A DNA stretch of 64,000 bases from Micromonospora rifamycinica (GCF_900090265.1 NZ_LT607752.1:1674001-1738000), one strand, 5' to 3'. Positions 9,468-17,621 are shown, counted from the stretch's first letter. Notes: a model not told the origin generated them from the sequence alone. Program-made: numbers and translations.

Positions 9468-9496
9468 TTAGTCGCGGTCACTCAACCCGTACTCAA
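9468..9496 (-). promoter_or_regulatory. SARP-type heptamer array upstream of KS-alpha
   Basis: Read on the minus strand: TTGAGTA (9496-9490), TTGAGTG (9485-9479) and CGACTAA (9474-9468), each separated by 4 bp. The first heptamer ends 75 bp before the KS start codon. The array overlaps the 3' end of the lipocalin-like gene. Confidence 0.65.
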
Positions 9497-9933
9497 TCGG
9501 CGCTGTATCCCGGTGGCGCGGGTTCGGCCCGCCGCCAGTCCATCACGACGTAATCGTGTGGTCCACCCAGGTGCCGCGTCAGCCGCAGGACGCCGTCGTC
9601 CAGGGTGACCTCCCGCACCTGTTCGGTTCCCACCACCCGCGGCTGGGAACCGATGATCACATAGTGCACGACGGTGTTCCCCCGCAGCCGCCAGCGACCC
9701 GAATAGCCGAGATAGTCGTCCACCGATCCGAGGTAGGTGGCCGGCGGGGAGCCGCCCCCGTCGACCGGCGGAGCGGTGCGCAGCAGGCTCGCCGCCATGT
9801 ACCCGTCCTCGCGATAGATGAGCAGGCCGTCGGCGTGGTCCCCCAGTGGGCCCTCGCTGACCGCGCCGTCGTGCTCCAGGTAGTAGTGCGCCACCAGGCG
9901 CCAGGTTCCGGTGAGGTCCTGTTCGGCGAGCAT
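9493..9933 (-). CDS. Lipocalin-like domain protein
   Basis: The 146-residue product begins LTGTWRLVAHYYLEHDG and contains a run of short strands with the sequence GRWRLRGNTVVHYVIIGSQPR, fitting the lipocalin-like (Lipocalin_5) family of small beta-barrels. Such proteins occur in secondary-metabolite clusters, where ligand binding or a cyclase role has been proposed; catalysis cannot be shown from sequence. ATG at 9933 has no ribosome site and lies 21 bp after an array of phased heptamers, suggesting a leaderless mRNA. It is upstream of, and co-oriented with, KS-alpha (78 bp gap), diverging from the NmrA-like gene. Confidence 0.75.
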   Translation of the reverse strand: MLAEQDLTGTWRLVAHYYLEHDGAVSEGPLGDHADGLLIYREDGYMAASLLRTAPPVDGGGSPPATYLGSVDDYLGYSGRWRLRGNTVVHYVIIGSQPRVVGTEQVREVTLDDGVLRLTRHLGGPHDYVVMDWRRAEPAPPGYSAD

Positions 9934-9953
9934 CCGAGCACTGTCGCGCGCGG

Positions 9954-10007
9954 GCCTCGAAACCCACTCAAGCCGGGTCGCATCACCACTCGAGTACGCC
10001 CTGAGCG
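9954..10007. promoter_or_regulatory. Bidirectional SARP-type heptamer arrays
   Basis: On the minus strand four heptamers have an exact 11-bp period: TCGAGTG (9993-9987), TGCGACC (9982-9976), TTGAGTG (9971-9965), TCGAGGC (9960-9954). On the plus strand TCGAGTA (9990-9996) and CTGAGCG (10001-10007) are a pair with the same period. Each array ends 21 bp before the start codon of its own gene (9933 minus, 10028 plus). Confidence 0.65.
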
Positions 10008-10027
10008 GATCGGCGTAGACACCTCAG

Positions 10028-10942
10028 ATGATCGTTGTGACCACTCCCACCGGCACCATCGGCCGGCAGGTCCTCGCCCGACTGGTCGACCGGCGGGCAC
10101 CGGTCCGGGTGATCGTCCGTGATCCGTCCCGGCTGCCCGCTCATCTCGTCCGGGAGATCGACGTCGTGGTCGGCTCGCACCGCGACCCCGCTGTCGTGGC
10201 TCGGGCCTTCACCGACGCGCAAGCCGTGTTCTGGCTGGTCCCGGTGGATCCGAGGGCCACCGGTCCGACGTCGGCCTTCGTGGACTTCACCCGTCCGGCG
10301 TGCGCCGCCCTCCGGCACGGTACGACGGTGCGCCGGGTCGTCGGGATCTCGGCTCTCGGCCGTGGTTTCAGCCGCCCGGCCGGGCTCGCGACGGCCTCGC
10401 TGGCGATGGACGACCTCATCGCGGGCACCGGCGTGGCCTACCGCGCGCTGACCATGCCGGCCTTCATGGAGAACCTGTTCATGCACGCCGGCACCATCCG
10501 TGAACAGGGCGTCATCTACTCCCCGGTCACCGCGGACCTCCCCCTGCCGACCGTGGCGACCCGGGACGTCGCGGCGGTCGCGGCACGGCTGCTGTGTGAC
10601 GGTGCCTGGACCGGCCAGGATGCCGTGCCGCTGCTCGGCCCGGAGGACCTGACCTTCGACGAGATCGCCCGGATCCTCACCGGGGTGCTCGGTCGTCCCG
10701 TGCGTTACCAGCGGATACCGGTGGAGCGGTACACGGCGACGCTGGTCGGTCAGGGGATGTCCGCGGCGATGGCGCGGGCGATGGCCGACATGCTCACCGC
10801 CAAGAACGACGGTCTGGACCAGCTGGTCGGGCGGGGCCCGGAGCACGCCACCCCCACCGCCTTCCGGGACTGGTGCCGGCAGGTGTTCGCGCCAGCACTC
10901 GATTCAGTGGCGGTTGAGAGTTCGTCTAGGCGTTTTTCCTAG
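10028..10942 (+). CDS. NmrA-like atypical SDR, NAD(P)-binding
   Basis: The 304-residue product starts MIVVTTPTGTIGRQVLARL, an atypical SDR nucleotide-binding loop (TGxxGxxV variant) as in NmrA/quinone reductase-like proteins; no YxxxK catalytic pair is obvious. The C-terminal half (EDLTFDEIARILTGVLGR) matches the NmrA/NAD(P)H-azoreductase layout. Relatives in polyketide clusters act as tailoring reductases or are redox sensors. ATG at 10028 lacks a ribosome site and is probably leaderless, 21 bp after the plus-strand heptamer pair. Its 3' end contains the phased heptamers for the next gene. Confidence 0.8.
   Translation: MIVVTTPTGTIGRQVLARLVDRRAPVRVIVRDPSRLPAHLVREIDVVVGSHRDPAVVARAFTDAQAVFWLVPVDPRATGPTSAFVDFTRPACAALRHGTTVRRVVGISALGRGFSRPAGLATASLAMDDLIAGTGVAYRALTMPAFMENLFMHAGTIREQGVIYSPVTADLPLPTVATRDVAAVAARLLCDGAWTGQDAVPLLGPEDLTFDEIARILTGVLGRPVRYQRIPVERYTATLVGQGMSAAMARAMADMLTAKNDGLDQLVGRGPEHATPTAFRDWCRQVFAPALDSVAVESSSRRFS
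10903..10931 (+). promoter_or_regulatory. SARP-type heptamer array upstream of the Dabb-cyclase gene
   Basis: TTCAGTG, TTGAGAG and TCTAGGC follow each other with an exact 11-bp period inside the 3' end of the NmrA-like gene. The middle and last heptamers mirror TTGAGCG and TCTAACT of the P450 promoter. The array ends 54 bp before the start codon at 10985. Confidence 0.6.
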
Positions 10943-10984
10943 CTTCGGCAGGTGTCACCACGAGGCAACGACCGTGGAGGAAAA

Positions 10985-11806
10985 ATGATCGTGCACACCC
11001 TCATCTACCGGTTTCCCGACGATGCCGGCGAGGATCGGATCCGAGACTTCTTCGACGGGCTCCGGGACATCACCACAGCGTCCGGTCTGGTATCGGCGTT
11101 CGGCTGGAGGCCGCACGTGCTGCTGCCGGTGGACGAAGGGTCGAAAGGGATGACCGCCACCCATGTCGCACAGTTCTCCTGTGCCGACGTGGCGACCCTG
11201 CGCACATTCTCCGAATCGACCGCCGTGCACGAGTTCATCGCCGGCTGGCGAAAGGAACTGGGGTACGAGGCCGCATACGCCAACCACGAGCAGATGCTGC
11301 CCCCGGGCAGCGGATCGGAGAGCACCATGTTCCACACCGAGCACACCGTAACCGTCGAGGCGCCCGCCGACCTGGTCTACGCGGTGCTGGCCGACATCGA
11401 GGGCTACGCCCGCCTGTTTCCCCCGACCGAGTCCTCGACGATCCTGGAGGAGAGTGAGACCCACCAGATCGCCCGGCTGGTGGTCGACGTCAGCGGGCAG
11501 TTGCAGAGCTGGGTGACGCGTCGCGACCTCGACCGGGAGCGCCGGATCATCGCCTACCGGCAGCTGGAGAACGCTCCCATGATCGAGCACATGGGCGGTG
11601 AGTGGCGTGCGCTGCCCCTTGGCGACGCGCGCACCCAGCTCGTGATCACCCATGACTTCGCAGCCCGCCCCACCGAGGCGGTCCCGTCGGCGGAGCGGGC
11701 CACCGAGCTGCTCAGCGCCGCCGTCGACCGGAACAGCCACGCCGATCTCGACGCGGTGCGCAGGGAGGCCGAACGGCGGGCTCAGCGTGTGGGCAGCACC
11801 GCGTGA
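10985..11806 (+). CDS. Dabb domain fused to SRPBCC (TcmN-like) polyketide cyclase
   Basis: The 273-residue product has two parts. Residues 1-105 (MIVHTLIYRFPDDAGEDRI onward) form a stress-responsive A/B barrel (Dabb) domain. Residues 118-265 form a START/SRPBCC helix-grip domain of the TcmN aromatase/cyclase type (HTEHTVTVEAPADLVYAVLA, DIEGYARLFPPTE, RNSHADLDAVRREAE). SRPBCC cyclases fold and aromatise the first rings. An internal Met (position 116) begins the second domain, so separate expression is possible. ATG at 10985 follows GGAGG. The stop overlaps the next cyclase (GTGA). The usual partner of a TcmN-like domain is a second SRPBCC domain, so the Dabb fusion is unusual. Confidence 0.85.
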   Translation: MIVHTLIYRFPDDAGEDRIRDFFDGLRDITTASGLVSAFGWRPHVLLPVDEGSKGMTATHVAQFSCADVATLRTFSESTAVHEFIAGWRKELGYEAAYANHEQMLPPGSGSESTMFHTEHTVTVEAPADLVYAVLADIEGYARLFPPTESSTILEESETHQIARLVVDVSGQLQSWVTRRDLDRERRIIAYRQLENAPMIEHMGGEWRALPLGDARTQLVITHDFAARPTEAVPSAERATELLSAAVDRNSHADLDAVRREAERRAQRVGSTA

Positions 11807-12558
11807 GCCGCCGCCTGATCGATCTGAGCGTGCCGGTCCTCGACGGTCCGAGCGAGGCCACGCCGGTCGAGGTCGAGGTCCTCGACCACCGGGCCGCCCC
11901 GGCAGCGCTGGGCCTGCGTCCGGAGGACTTCCCGGAGGGTGAGGCGATCTCCAACGAGACGGTGACCCTGACCACGCACACCGGCACCCACCTGGACGCG
12001 CCACTGCACTACGGACTGGTCAGCGGCGGGGAACAGGCGGCAGCCGTGGACGCCGTCCCGTTGGACTGGTGCCTCGCGCCCGGTGTCCGGCTGGATCTAC
12101 GCCATATCCCGCCGGGCGTCGGGATCACCGCCGATGACGTTCGGGACGGCCTGGCGAAGATCGACCATGAGCTGCAACCGGGCGACATCGTGCTGATCTG
12201 GACCGGCGCGGACCGGCTCTGGGGCACCGACGCCTACCGGACCCACTTCCCCGGCATGACCCGGGAGTCCACCGCCTACCTGGTCGAACGCGGCGTGAAG
12301 ATCATCGGTATCGACGCCTGGGGATTCGACCGCCCCTTCGCCTCGATGCTCGCGGACTACCGCCGTCACGGCGACAACCGGGCGCTGTGGCCGGCGCACC
12401 TCTACGGGCGCGAGCAGCCGTACTGCCAACTGGAGAAGCTCGCCAACCTCGGCGCGCTGCCCGGGGACACCGGGTTCACGGTGGTCTGCTTCCCGGTCAA
12501 ACTGGCCGGCCTCGGCGCGGGCTGGACCAGGGTGGTGGCGGTCGTCGACGGGAGCTGA
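11803..12558 (+). CDS. Cyclase-family (PF04199) metal-dependent hydrolase/cyclase
   Basis: The 251-residue product has the metal-binding signature HTGTHLDAPLHYG near residue 60, shared by kynurenine formamidase-like enzymes and putative polyketide cyclases of the Cyclase family (PF04199). GIDAWGFDRPF near residue 170 and the C-terminal GFTVVCFPVKLAGLGAGWTR are also family features. The GTG start overlaps the TGA of the Dabb-SRPBCC gene, so the two are co-translated and probably act on the same polyketide. It ends 10 bp from the convergent MerR gene. Family is secure; ring closure as its role is inference from context. Confidence 0.88.
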   Translation: MSRRLIDLSVPVLDGPSEATPVEVEVLDHRAAPAALGLRPEDFPEGEAISNETVTLTTHTGTHLDAPLHYGLVSGGEQAAAVDAVPLDWCLAPGVRLDLRHIPPGVGITADDVRDGLAKIDHELQPGDIVLIWTGADRLWGTDAYRTHFPGMTRESTAYLVERGVKIIGIDAWGFDRPFASMLADYRRHGDNRALWPAHLYGREQPYCQLEKLANLGALPGDTGFTVVCFPVKLAGLGAGWTRVVAVVDGS

Positions 12559-12567
12559 CCGGCGCGT

Positions 12568-13047
12568 TCAGCCTGCCGGCGTCCCGGTGGCGGGCGCCCA
12601 CAGCCGGTCGGCGCTACCCGCGTCGAGCCGCCCGCGGTATACACCGATCTTGTGGTCGATGAGTTCCAGGTTCTCCTGGAGCTCGGCGATCCGGGCGAGG
12701 ACGTCGGCCCGGTGGGCCTCCATCAGCGCCAGCCGCTCCTCCTCGTTGCCGTGCCCCGCGGCGACGAGTTGGGCGTAGCGGCGGATCGTCCTGATCGGCA
12801 TTCCGGTCGCCCGCAGCCGGGTGCAGACCAGAATCCAGTCCAGGTCGATCTGGTGGTACCGACGTCGGCCGCCGTGCGTCCGGCCGACGTCGGTGATCAC
12901 CAGACCGGCCCGTTCGTAGTAGCGCAGCGTATAGGTGCTGACGCCGGTCCGCTGTGCGGCCTCGGCGATGGCGATGCCCGGTTCACCCTCCGGGCGGACC
13001 GGTCGGAAACGCTGGGCCGGCTCTGAATCCGGCTTGACTTCGAGCAC
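12568..13047 (-). CDS. MerR-family transcriptional regulator
   Basis: The 159-residue product has a MerR winged helix: IAEAAQRTGVSTYTLRYYERAGLV near residues 28-52, then GRRRYHQIDLDWI, followed by a coiled dimerisation helix (AHRADVLARIAELQENLELIDHKI). There is no cysteine metal-site loop, so the inducer is more likely an organic molecule than a metal. It starts at GTG 13047 and diverges from the MFS exporter. The exporter promoter has the 19-bp -35/-10 spacing on which MerR activators act, so this gene probably controls export of the cluster product or a related drug. Confidence 0.9.
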   Translation of the reverse strand: MLEVKPDSEPAQRFRPVRPEGEPGIAIAEAAQRTGVSTYTLRYYERAGLVITDVGRTHGGRRRYHQIDLDWILVCTRLRATGMPIRTIRRYAQLVAAGHGNEEERLALMEAHRADVLARIAELQENLELIDHKIGVYRGRLDAGSADRLWAPATGTPAG

Positions 13048-13064
13048 GCTCTAAATCCTAGCAT
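13034..13064 (+). promoter_or_regulatory. MerR-type promoter with 19-bp spacer for the MFS gene
   Basis: A -35 element TTGACT (13034-13039) and a -10 element TAGCAT (13059-13064) are separated by 19 bp, the over-long spacing that MerR proteins correct by twisting DNA. GAGC and GCTC form a short inverted repeat inside the spacer. The site overlaps the start of the MerR gene, allowing autoregulation. Confidence 0.65.
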
Positions 13065-13120
13065 CGTGGTTGTCACGAAAAGGCAGATGACAACTACCGT
13101 ACGTATCCGATTGGACCTCG

Positions 13121-14584
13121 ATGACTGATCTCAGCCCACGGCACCGGTCGCTCGTGTTGGCGATCTGCTGCGCCAGCATGGTCGTGGTGGTGATGGACAT
13201 CTCGATCGTCAACACCGCCCTGCCGCGAATCCACGAGGACCTGGCCGCCTCGGTGACCGGCCTGCAGTGGACCATCGACGCCTACACGCTGGTGCTGGCC
13301 GCCTTCCTCCTGCTGGCCGGGTCCACGGCCGACCGGGTCGGCCGCAAACGGGTCTTCCAGATCGGCCTCCTCGCGTTCGGCCTCGGCTCGATGCTGTGCG
13401 GCACGGCGTCGGGCATCGGCTGGCTGATCGCGGCCCGCGCGGTCCAGGCCGTCGGTGCGACCATGCTGAACCCGGTGGCGATGGCGATCATCGCCAACAC
13501 GTACACCGTCCCGGCCGAGCGGGCCAAGGCCATCGGCGTGTTCGGCTCGATGTCCGGCCTGTCCCTCGCCCTGGGCCCCATCCTCGGCGGCGCGCTGGTC
13601 GACAGCCTGGGCTGGCGCTCCATCTTCTGGATCAACGTGCCGATCGTGATCGTCGCGTTCGCCCTCACCACCAGGTACGTGCCGGAGTCGCACGCGCCCC
13701 GGGCCCGGCGGTTCGACCCGGTCGGCCAACTCCTGGTGATCCTCGTCCTCGGCAGCGTCGTCTACGCGGTCATCGAGTCCAACCGGCGGGGCTGGACCTC
13801 ACCGGTCATCGTGGGACTGCTCGTCGTCGCGGCGGTGGCCACGGTGCTCCTCGTCAGCTACGAGACCCGCCGCACCGATCCCCTGCTGGAGTTGCGTCTG
13901 TTCCGCAGTGTGCCGTTCAGCTCGGCGATCCTGATGGCCTTGTTCGCCCTCTGCGCCTTCGGGGCCTTCCTGTTCGTGACCACCCTCTACCTCCAGCACG
14001 TACGCGGCATGTCGGCACTGGCCGCCGGGCTCAGCCTGCTCCCGGTCGGCGCGCTGATCGCCCTGCTCTCGCCCTACACCGGAAAGGTGGTCGGCACCCG
14101 CGGTCCGCGCCTGCCGCTGCTCGTGTCGGGCACCGCACTCGCGCTCGGCGGCCTGCTGTCCCTGACGATCGGGCCGGCCACCGCCCTCGTCGCCGTGCTC
14201 GCGATCTATCTCCTCTTCGGTGTCTTCCAGGGCACCATCAATCCGCCGATCACCAACACCGCGGTGTCCGGCATGCCGCGCTCGATGGCCGGGGTGGCGA
14301 CTTCGCTCGCCTCGGCGGGCCGACAGACCGGCACCACCCTGGGCGTCGCGATCGCCGGCACGATGCTCGGCTCGGTCAGCGACGGCACCTCGTTCACCGA
14401 CTCCGCCCGCGCCGTCTGGTGGCTGGTGCTCGGTCTCGGCGTGGGCATCACCGCCCTGGGGCTGCTCAGCACCACACCGTGGGCGAAGGGCACCGCCGAG
14501 CGGGCCGCCGCGCTGTTCGAGGAGATCGAGGGTGCCGTGCCCGCCGGCGGTGGGCGCACCGGGACGGTCACCGGCCGGCGCTGA
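13121..14584 (+). CDS. MFS drug exporter, DHA2 (EmrB/QacA) type
   Basis: The 487-residue protein has about 14 hydrophobic segments. Family motifs are present: DISIVNTALPRI in helix 1, the loop motif GSTADRVGRKRVFQIG between helices 2 and 3, and the helix 5 antiporter motif GLSLALGPILGGALVD. DHA2 carriers expel drugs in exchange for protons. It diverges from the MerR gene and ends at a strong bidirectional terminator. Its most likely job is self-resistance and export of the polyketide, under MerR control; the substrate is inferred. Confidence 0.92.
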   Translation: MTDLSPRHRSLVLAICCASMVVVVMDISIVNTALPRIHEDLAASVTGLQWTIDAYTLVLAAFLLLAGSTADRVGRKRVFQIGLLAFGLGSMLCGTASGIGWLIAARAVQAVGATMLNPVAMAIIANTYTVPAERAKAIGVFGSMSGLSLALGPILGGALVDSLGWRSIFWINVPIVIVAFALTTRYVPESHAPRARRFDPVGQLLVILVLGSVVYAVIESNRRGWTSPVIVGLLVVAAVATVLLVSYETRRTDPLLELRLFRSVPFSSAILMALFALCAFGAFLFVTTLYLQHVRGMSALAAGLSLLPVGALIALLSPYTGKVVGTRGPRLPLLVSGTALALGGLLSLTIGPATALVAVLAIYLLFGVFQGTINPPITNTAVSGMPRSMAGVATSLASAGRQTGTTLGVAIAGTMLGSVSDGTSFTDSARAVWWLVLGLGVGITALGLLSTTPWAKGTAERAAALFEEIEGAVPAGGGRTGTVTGRR

Positions 14585-14600
14585 AACCGCAACCGGAAGC

Positions 14601-14637
14601 CGCCGCGGCCGGGTCCCCGAGGGGCCCGGCCGCGGCG
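14601..14637. terminator. Bidirectional terminator between MFS and FMN reductase
   Basis: CGCCGCGGCCGGG and CCCGGCCGCGGCG form a perfect 13-bp stem, extended inside by CCCC/GGGG with a single bulged T. It serves two convergent genes. Confidence 0.8.
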
Positions 14638-14646
14638 TCCGTGCGG

Positions 14647-15252
14647 TCAGCGTTCCGGTGGCGAGCCCGCGGCCACCGGCGCCGGCTCTCCGGCCACCCG
14701 CAGGCCACGCAACGCCGCCTCGACACGGACGAGTTCGTCCAGCATCGCCACGGCCGCCTGTGCCGTCGCCTCGTCCGGGCGGAACCGGCCGTCGATGATG
14801 AACCGCGGATGCCAGGGGATGTGCACGCCCTCGACCACCGGCAGCATCCGTAGGGTCGTCACGACCTGCTTGAGCTGCTGCACCGCCCGCGTACCCGCCG
14901 CGACACCGCCGTAGGACACGAAACCGACCGGCTTGTGGTGCCACTCGTGGTGCAGATAGTCGATCGCGTTCTTGAGCGCCGCCGGATATCCGAAGTTGTA
15001 CTCGGGGGTGACGAGGACGACCGCGTCGGCCGCGTCGACCAACGCGCTCCACCGCCTGGTGTGCTGGTGTGTGTACTGCCCGAGCCGGGGGACGGCCGGC
15101 TCGTCCAGCAACGGCAGCGCCAGCTCCGCGAGGTCGACGACGGTGGTGTCGAACCCGCCGTGCGACTCCGCCTGCCCGGTGAACCAGCGCGCGATCGGCA
15201 GCCCGGCGCGGCCGGGTCTGGTCGAACCGACGACGACCATGAGCTGTCTCAT
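14647..15252 (-). CDS. NADPH-dependent FMN reductase family flavoprotein
   Basis: The 201-residue product starts with the flavodoxin-like phosphate loop GSTRPGRAGLPIARW and has EYNFGYPAALKNAIDYLHHEW near residue 85, both typical of the NAD(P)H:FMN/quinone reductase family. It overlaps the globin stop (ATGA) as last gene of the run OMT-LLM-AKR-globin-FMN reductase. It might supply reduced flavin, re-reduce the haem of the adjacent globin, or reduce a quinone intermediate. All three are inference; the family is clear. Confidence 0.88.
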   Translation of the reverse strand: MRQLMVVVGSTRPGRAGLPIARWFTGQAESHGGFDTTVVDLAELALPLLDEPAVPRLGQYTHQHTRRWSALVDAADAVVLVTPEYNFGYPAALKNAIDYLHHEWHHKPVGFVSYGGVAAGTRAVQQLKQVVTTLRMLPVVEGVHIPWHPRFIIDGRFRPDEATAQAAVAMLDELVRVEAALRGLRVAGEPAPVAAGSPPER

Positions 15253-15701
15253 CCGACCGGCACCCGTCCGGCCTCCCGCGCCCTCTCGTTGGCGGGCGCG
15301 TCGATGACCTCACGGCGGAAACTCTCGATGATCGCCAGGTACTCCTTCTGCTCCTGGACGCCCACGCCGCAGAAGCTGAGCGTGGCGGCGATCTCCAGCG
15401 CCACCACGTCGAAGTCGTGTTCGGTGCAGACCATGTCCTTGTGCGAGTCGTGCATGTCCCGGCCCGGGTAGCAGGACGGCCCACCGGTCACCTCGGCCGA
15501 CCACGCGGTGACCATGAACTTGAACCCGGGGCGGCCGTTGCGCTCGTGCATCTTCGCCACGTACGGGTTCCGGTTGGCCCAGGCGTTGTCGAACAGCCGG
15601 TCGGTGAGCACGTCCATGATGGCGGCGATGCCGAAGATGCCGCCGAGGCGCTCGTACAGGGTCGGGTTTCCGGCTGGTTCGACGGGGTGGTTCTGCGTCA
15701 T
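15249..15701 (-). CDS. Truncated haemoglobin, group 1 (GlbN-like)
   Basis: The 150-residue product has the 2/2 globin pattern: YERLGGIFGIAAIMDVLTDR at the start and then GGPSCYPGRDMHDSHKDM, the E-F region carrying the proximal His, and a C-terminal helix (EYLAIIESFRREVI). It is longer at both ends than typical TrHb1. ATG at 15701 follows GGAGAGG. Its genes on both sides are redox enzymes (AKR 11 bp upstream, FMN reductase overlapping downstream). TrHb1 proteins bind O2 and NO; here it may handle oxygen or NO for a tailoring oxidation. That role is inference. Confidence 0.85.
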   Translation of the reverse strand: MTQNHPVEPAGNPTLYERLGGIFGIAAIMDVLTDRLFDNAWANRNPYVAKMHERNGRPGFKFMVTAWSAEVTGGPSCYPGRDMHDSHKDMVCTEHDFDVVALEIAATLSFCGVGVQEQKEYLAIIESFRREVIDAPANERAREAGRVPVG

Positions 15702-15712
15702 GGTGCCTCTCC

Positions 15713-16771
15713 TCACGATCGTCGGAGGTACGGGTGGAGCAGGGACTCGTCGGCGGGGCTGAGCCGGTCGCCCGCCAGCTTCGCCTGGTGCCAGTACGGA
15801 TAGAGCAGCGGAGGCGTGCTGACCTCGCCCAGCAGGGCACACTCGTCCATGGTCAGGTCGAGGTCGGCGGCGGCGAGGTTCTCCGCCAGTTGGTCGTCGG
15901 TCCGGGCGCCGATCACCAGCGACGTGACCGCGGGGCGGGTCAGCAGCCAGGCCAGCGCCACCTGGGCCGGGGTCGCACCCCGCTGCCGGGAGATCCGGTC
16001 CAGCACGTCGACGATGTCGTACAACGCGCCCTCGTCCCGGATCGGCGGCTCGTCCCAGCCGGCGAACCGCCGCGTTCCCGTCGGCGACGGCGCCGCCCGC
16101 CGGTACTTGCCGGAGAGCAGACCACCGGCCAGCGGGCTCCACACCAGCACCCCGACGCCCTGGTCGATGGCCGCCGGGACGAGTTCGTACTCCGCCTCGC
16201 GGCTCTGCAGCGAATAGTGGATCTGCTGGCTGACGAAACGGGTGAGGCCGAGCCGGTCCGACGTCCCCAGGGCCTTCATCAGGTGCCAGGAGGAGTAGTT
16301 GGAGCAGCCCGCATACCGGATCTTGCCGGCCTGGCGCAGGTCGTCCAGGGCGGACAGGGTCTCCTCGACCGGCGTCACGCCGTCCCAGACGTGCATCTGG
16401 TAGAGGTCGATGTGGTCGGTGCCCAGCCGGCGGAGGCTCTGTTCGCAGGCGTCGATCAGGTGGTACCGGGACAGGCCGGCGTCGTTCGGGCCGGCACCCG
16501 TCGGCATCCGTGCCTTGGTGGCGATGAGCATCCGGTCCCAGCGCCCCTTCAGCGCCTGCCCGACGATCTCCTCGGACGCGCCGCCGGAGTAGGCGTCGGC
16601 CGTGTCGATCAGGTTGACGCCCGCGTCCAACGCCCGGTCGACCTGGCGGCTGGCCTCGGCCAGACCGGTGCTGCCGACCGGCGCGAACACGCCGCGCCCA
16701 CCGAACGTGAGCGCGCCCATGGTGAGCACGGACACCCGGAGCCCGGACCTGCCGAGCTGTCGGTACTTCAT
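15713..16771 (-). CDS. Aldo/keto reductase
   Basis: The 352-residue (beta/alpha)8 NADPH-dependent oxidoreductase starts MKYRQLGRSGLRVSVLTMG. The catalytic tetrad is visible: Asp and Tyr in LIDTADAYSGG, Lys in IATKARM, His in LYQMHVWDG. Cofactor-binding ends are seen in SLVIGARTDDQLAENL. It overlaps the LLM oxidoreductase stop (ATGA). Such AKRs reduce ketones or aldehydes, and relatives act on sugar intermediates or polyketide carbonyls. As part of the OMT-LLM-AKR-globin-FMN reductase operon it is probably a tailoring reductase. Confidence 0.9.
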   Translation of the reverse strand: MKYRQLGRSGLRVSVLTMGALTFGGRGVFAPVGSTGLAEASRQVDRALDAGVNLIDTADAYSGGASEEIVGQALKGRWDRMLIATKARMPTGAGPNDAGLSRYHLIDACEQSLRRLGTDHIDLYQMHVWDGVTPVEETLSALDDLRQAGKIRYAGCSNYSSWHLMKALGTSDRLGLTRFVSQQIHYSLQSREAEYELVPAAIDQGVGVLVWSPLAGGLLSGKYRRAAPSPTGTRRFAGWDEPPIRDEGALYDIVDVLDRISRQRGATPAQVALAWLLTRPAVTSLVIGARTDDQLAENLAAADLDLTMDECALLGEVSTPPLLYPYWHQAKLAGDRLSPADESLLHPYLRRS

Positions 16772-17610
16772 GCCAGCCGCCTCTGCTGTCGGGGGGAGGG
16801 GGGCACCTCCCGGTTGGCGTCACGCCACGCCACCAGCTCGGCGAGCGCCGTGAAGTCGTAGCCCGTCCCGGTCGGCTTGAGTTCCGCGACGTGCAGGGTG
16901 ACGCCCTCGGCGAGCAGGGCGTCGGCCGTGGCCGCGGTGCGCCAGGTGGTGGCCCGCTCGATCCCGGCGTCGTCCCGGCCGACCGCTGCGGCGTACCGCT
17001 TGACCAGGGCGTTTCGGTGCCGGAACGCCGCCGGGTCCAACCCGCAGTGCCAGATGTCCGCGTGCCGGGCCACCAGCGGCAGCGTACGACGGACCCCGGC
17101 ACCACCGATGAGCAGCGGAATCGGCCGCACCGGCGGTGGCCTGAGATGCTGGAGCCGGTGCTCGATACGCCGTAGGCCATCGGCGAAACGGTCCATCCGG
17201 GAGCGGAGCGTGCCGTAGTCGTAGCCGTAGATCCGGTAGTCCTTCTCGTACCAGCCCGCCCCGACGCCGAGGATCAACCGGCCGGCGCTGATGTGGTCGA
17301 CCGTCCGTGCCATGTCGGCGAGCAGATCGGGGTTGCGATACCCGATCCCGGTCACCAGCAGGCCGATCTCGGCGCGGGTGGTGATCTCCGCCCAGGAGGC
17401 CAGCGCGGTCCACGCCTCGAAGTTGGTGACGTCCGGCTGCTCTGCCGCGAGCACGATCCCGGTGGGTGTCCGACGGACCGCGGGCAGGTGGAAATGGTCG
17501 TACCCGAAAACGCAGTCGACGCCCATCTCCTCGGCCCGCAGCACGGCGGCCCGCCAGGTGCGGTAGTCCGGCACACCACCGGGCCACAGGTGCGCGCCGG
17601 CACGGACCAT
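16768..17610 (-). CDS. LLM-class, probably F420-dependent oxidoreductase
   Basis: The 280-residue TIM-barrel protein of the luciferase-like family starts VRAGAHLWPGG and has GVDCVFGYDHFHLP, LGVGAGWYEKDYRIYGYDYG and PIPLLIGGAGVRRTLPLVAR. These are hallmarks of actinobacterial F420-dependent LLM oxidoreductases rather than FMN luciferases. ATG at 17610 was chosen because family members begin a few residues before the AGxHLWP motif; GTG at 17619 is possible. It follows the O-methyltransferase by 11 bp and overlaps the AKR. It may reduce an enone or oxidise an alcohol in the polyketide. Confidence 0.87.
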   Translation of the reverse strand: MVRAGAHLWPGGVPDYRTWRAAVLRAEEMGVDCVFGYDHFHLPAVRRTPTGIVLAAEQPDVTNFEAWTALASWAEITTRAEIGLLVTGIGYRNPDLLADMARTVDHISAGRLILGVGAGWYEKDYRIYGYDYGTLRSRMDRFADGLRRIEHRLQHLRPPPVRPIPLLIGGAGVRRTLPLVARHADIWHCGLDPAAFRHRNALVKRYAAAVGRDDAGIERATTWRTAATADALLAEGVTLHVAELKPTGTGYDFTALAELVAWRDANREVPPSPRQQRRLA

Positions 17611-17621
17611 CCGTGCCACCG

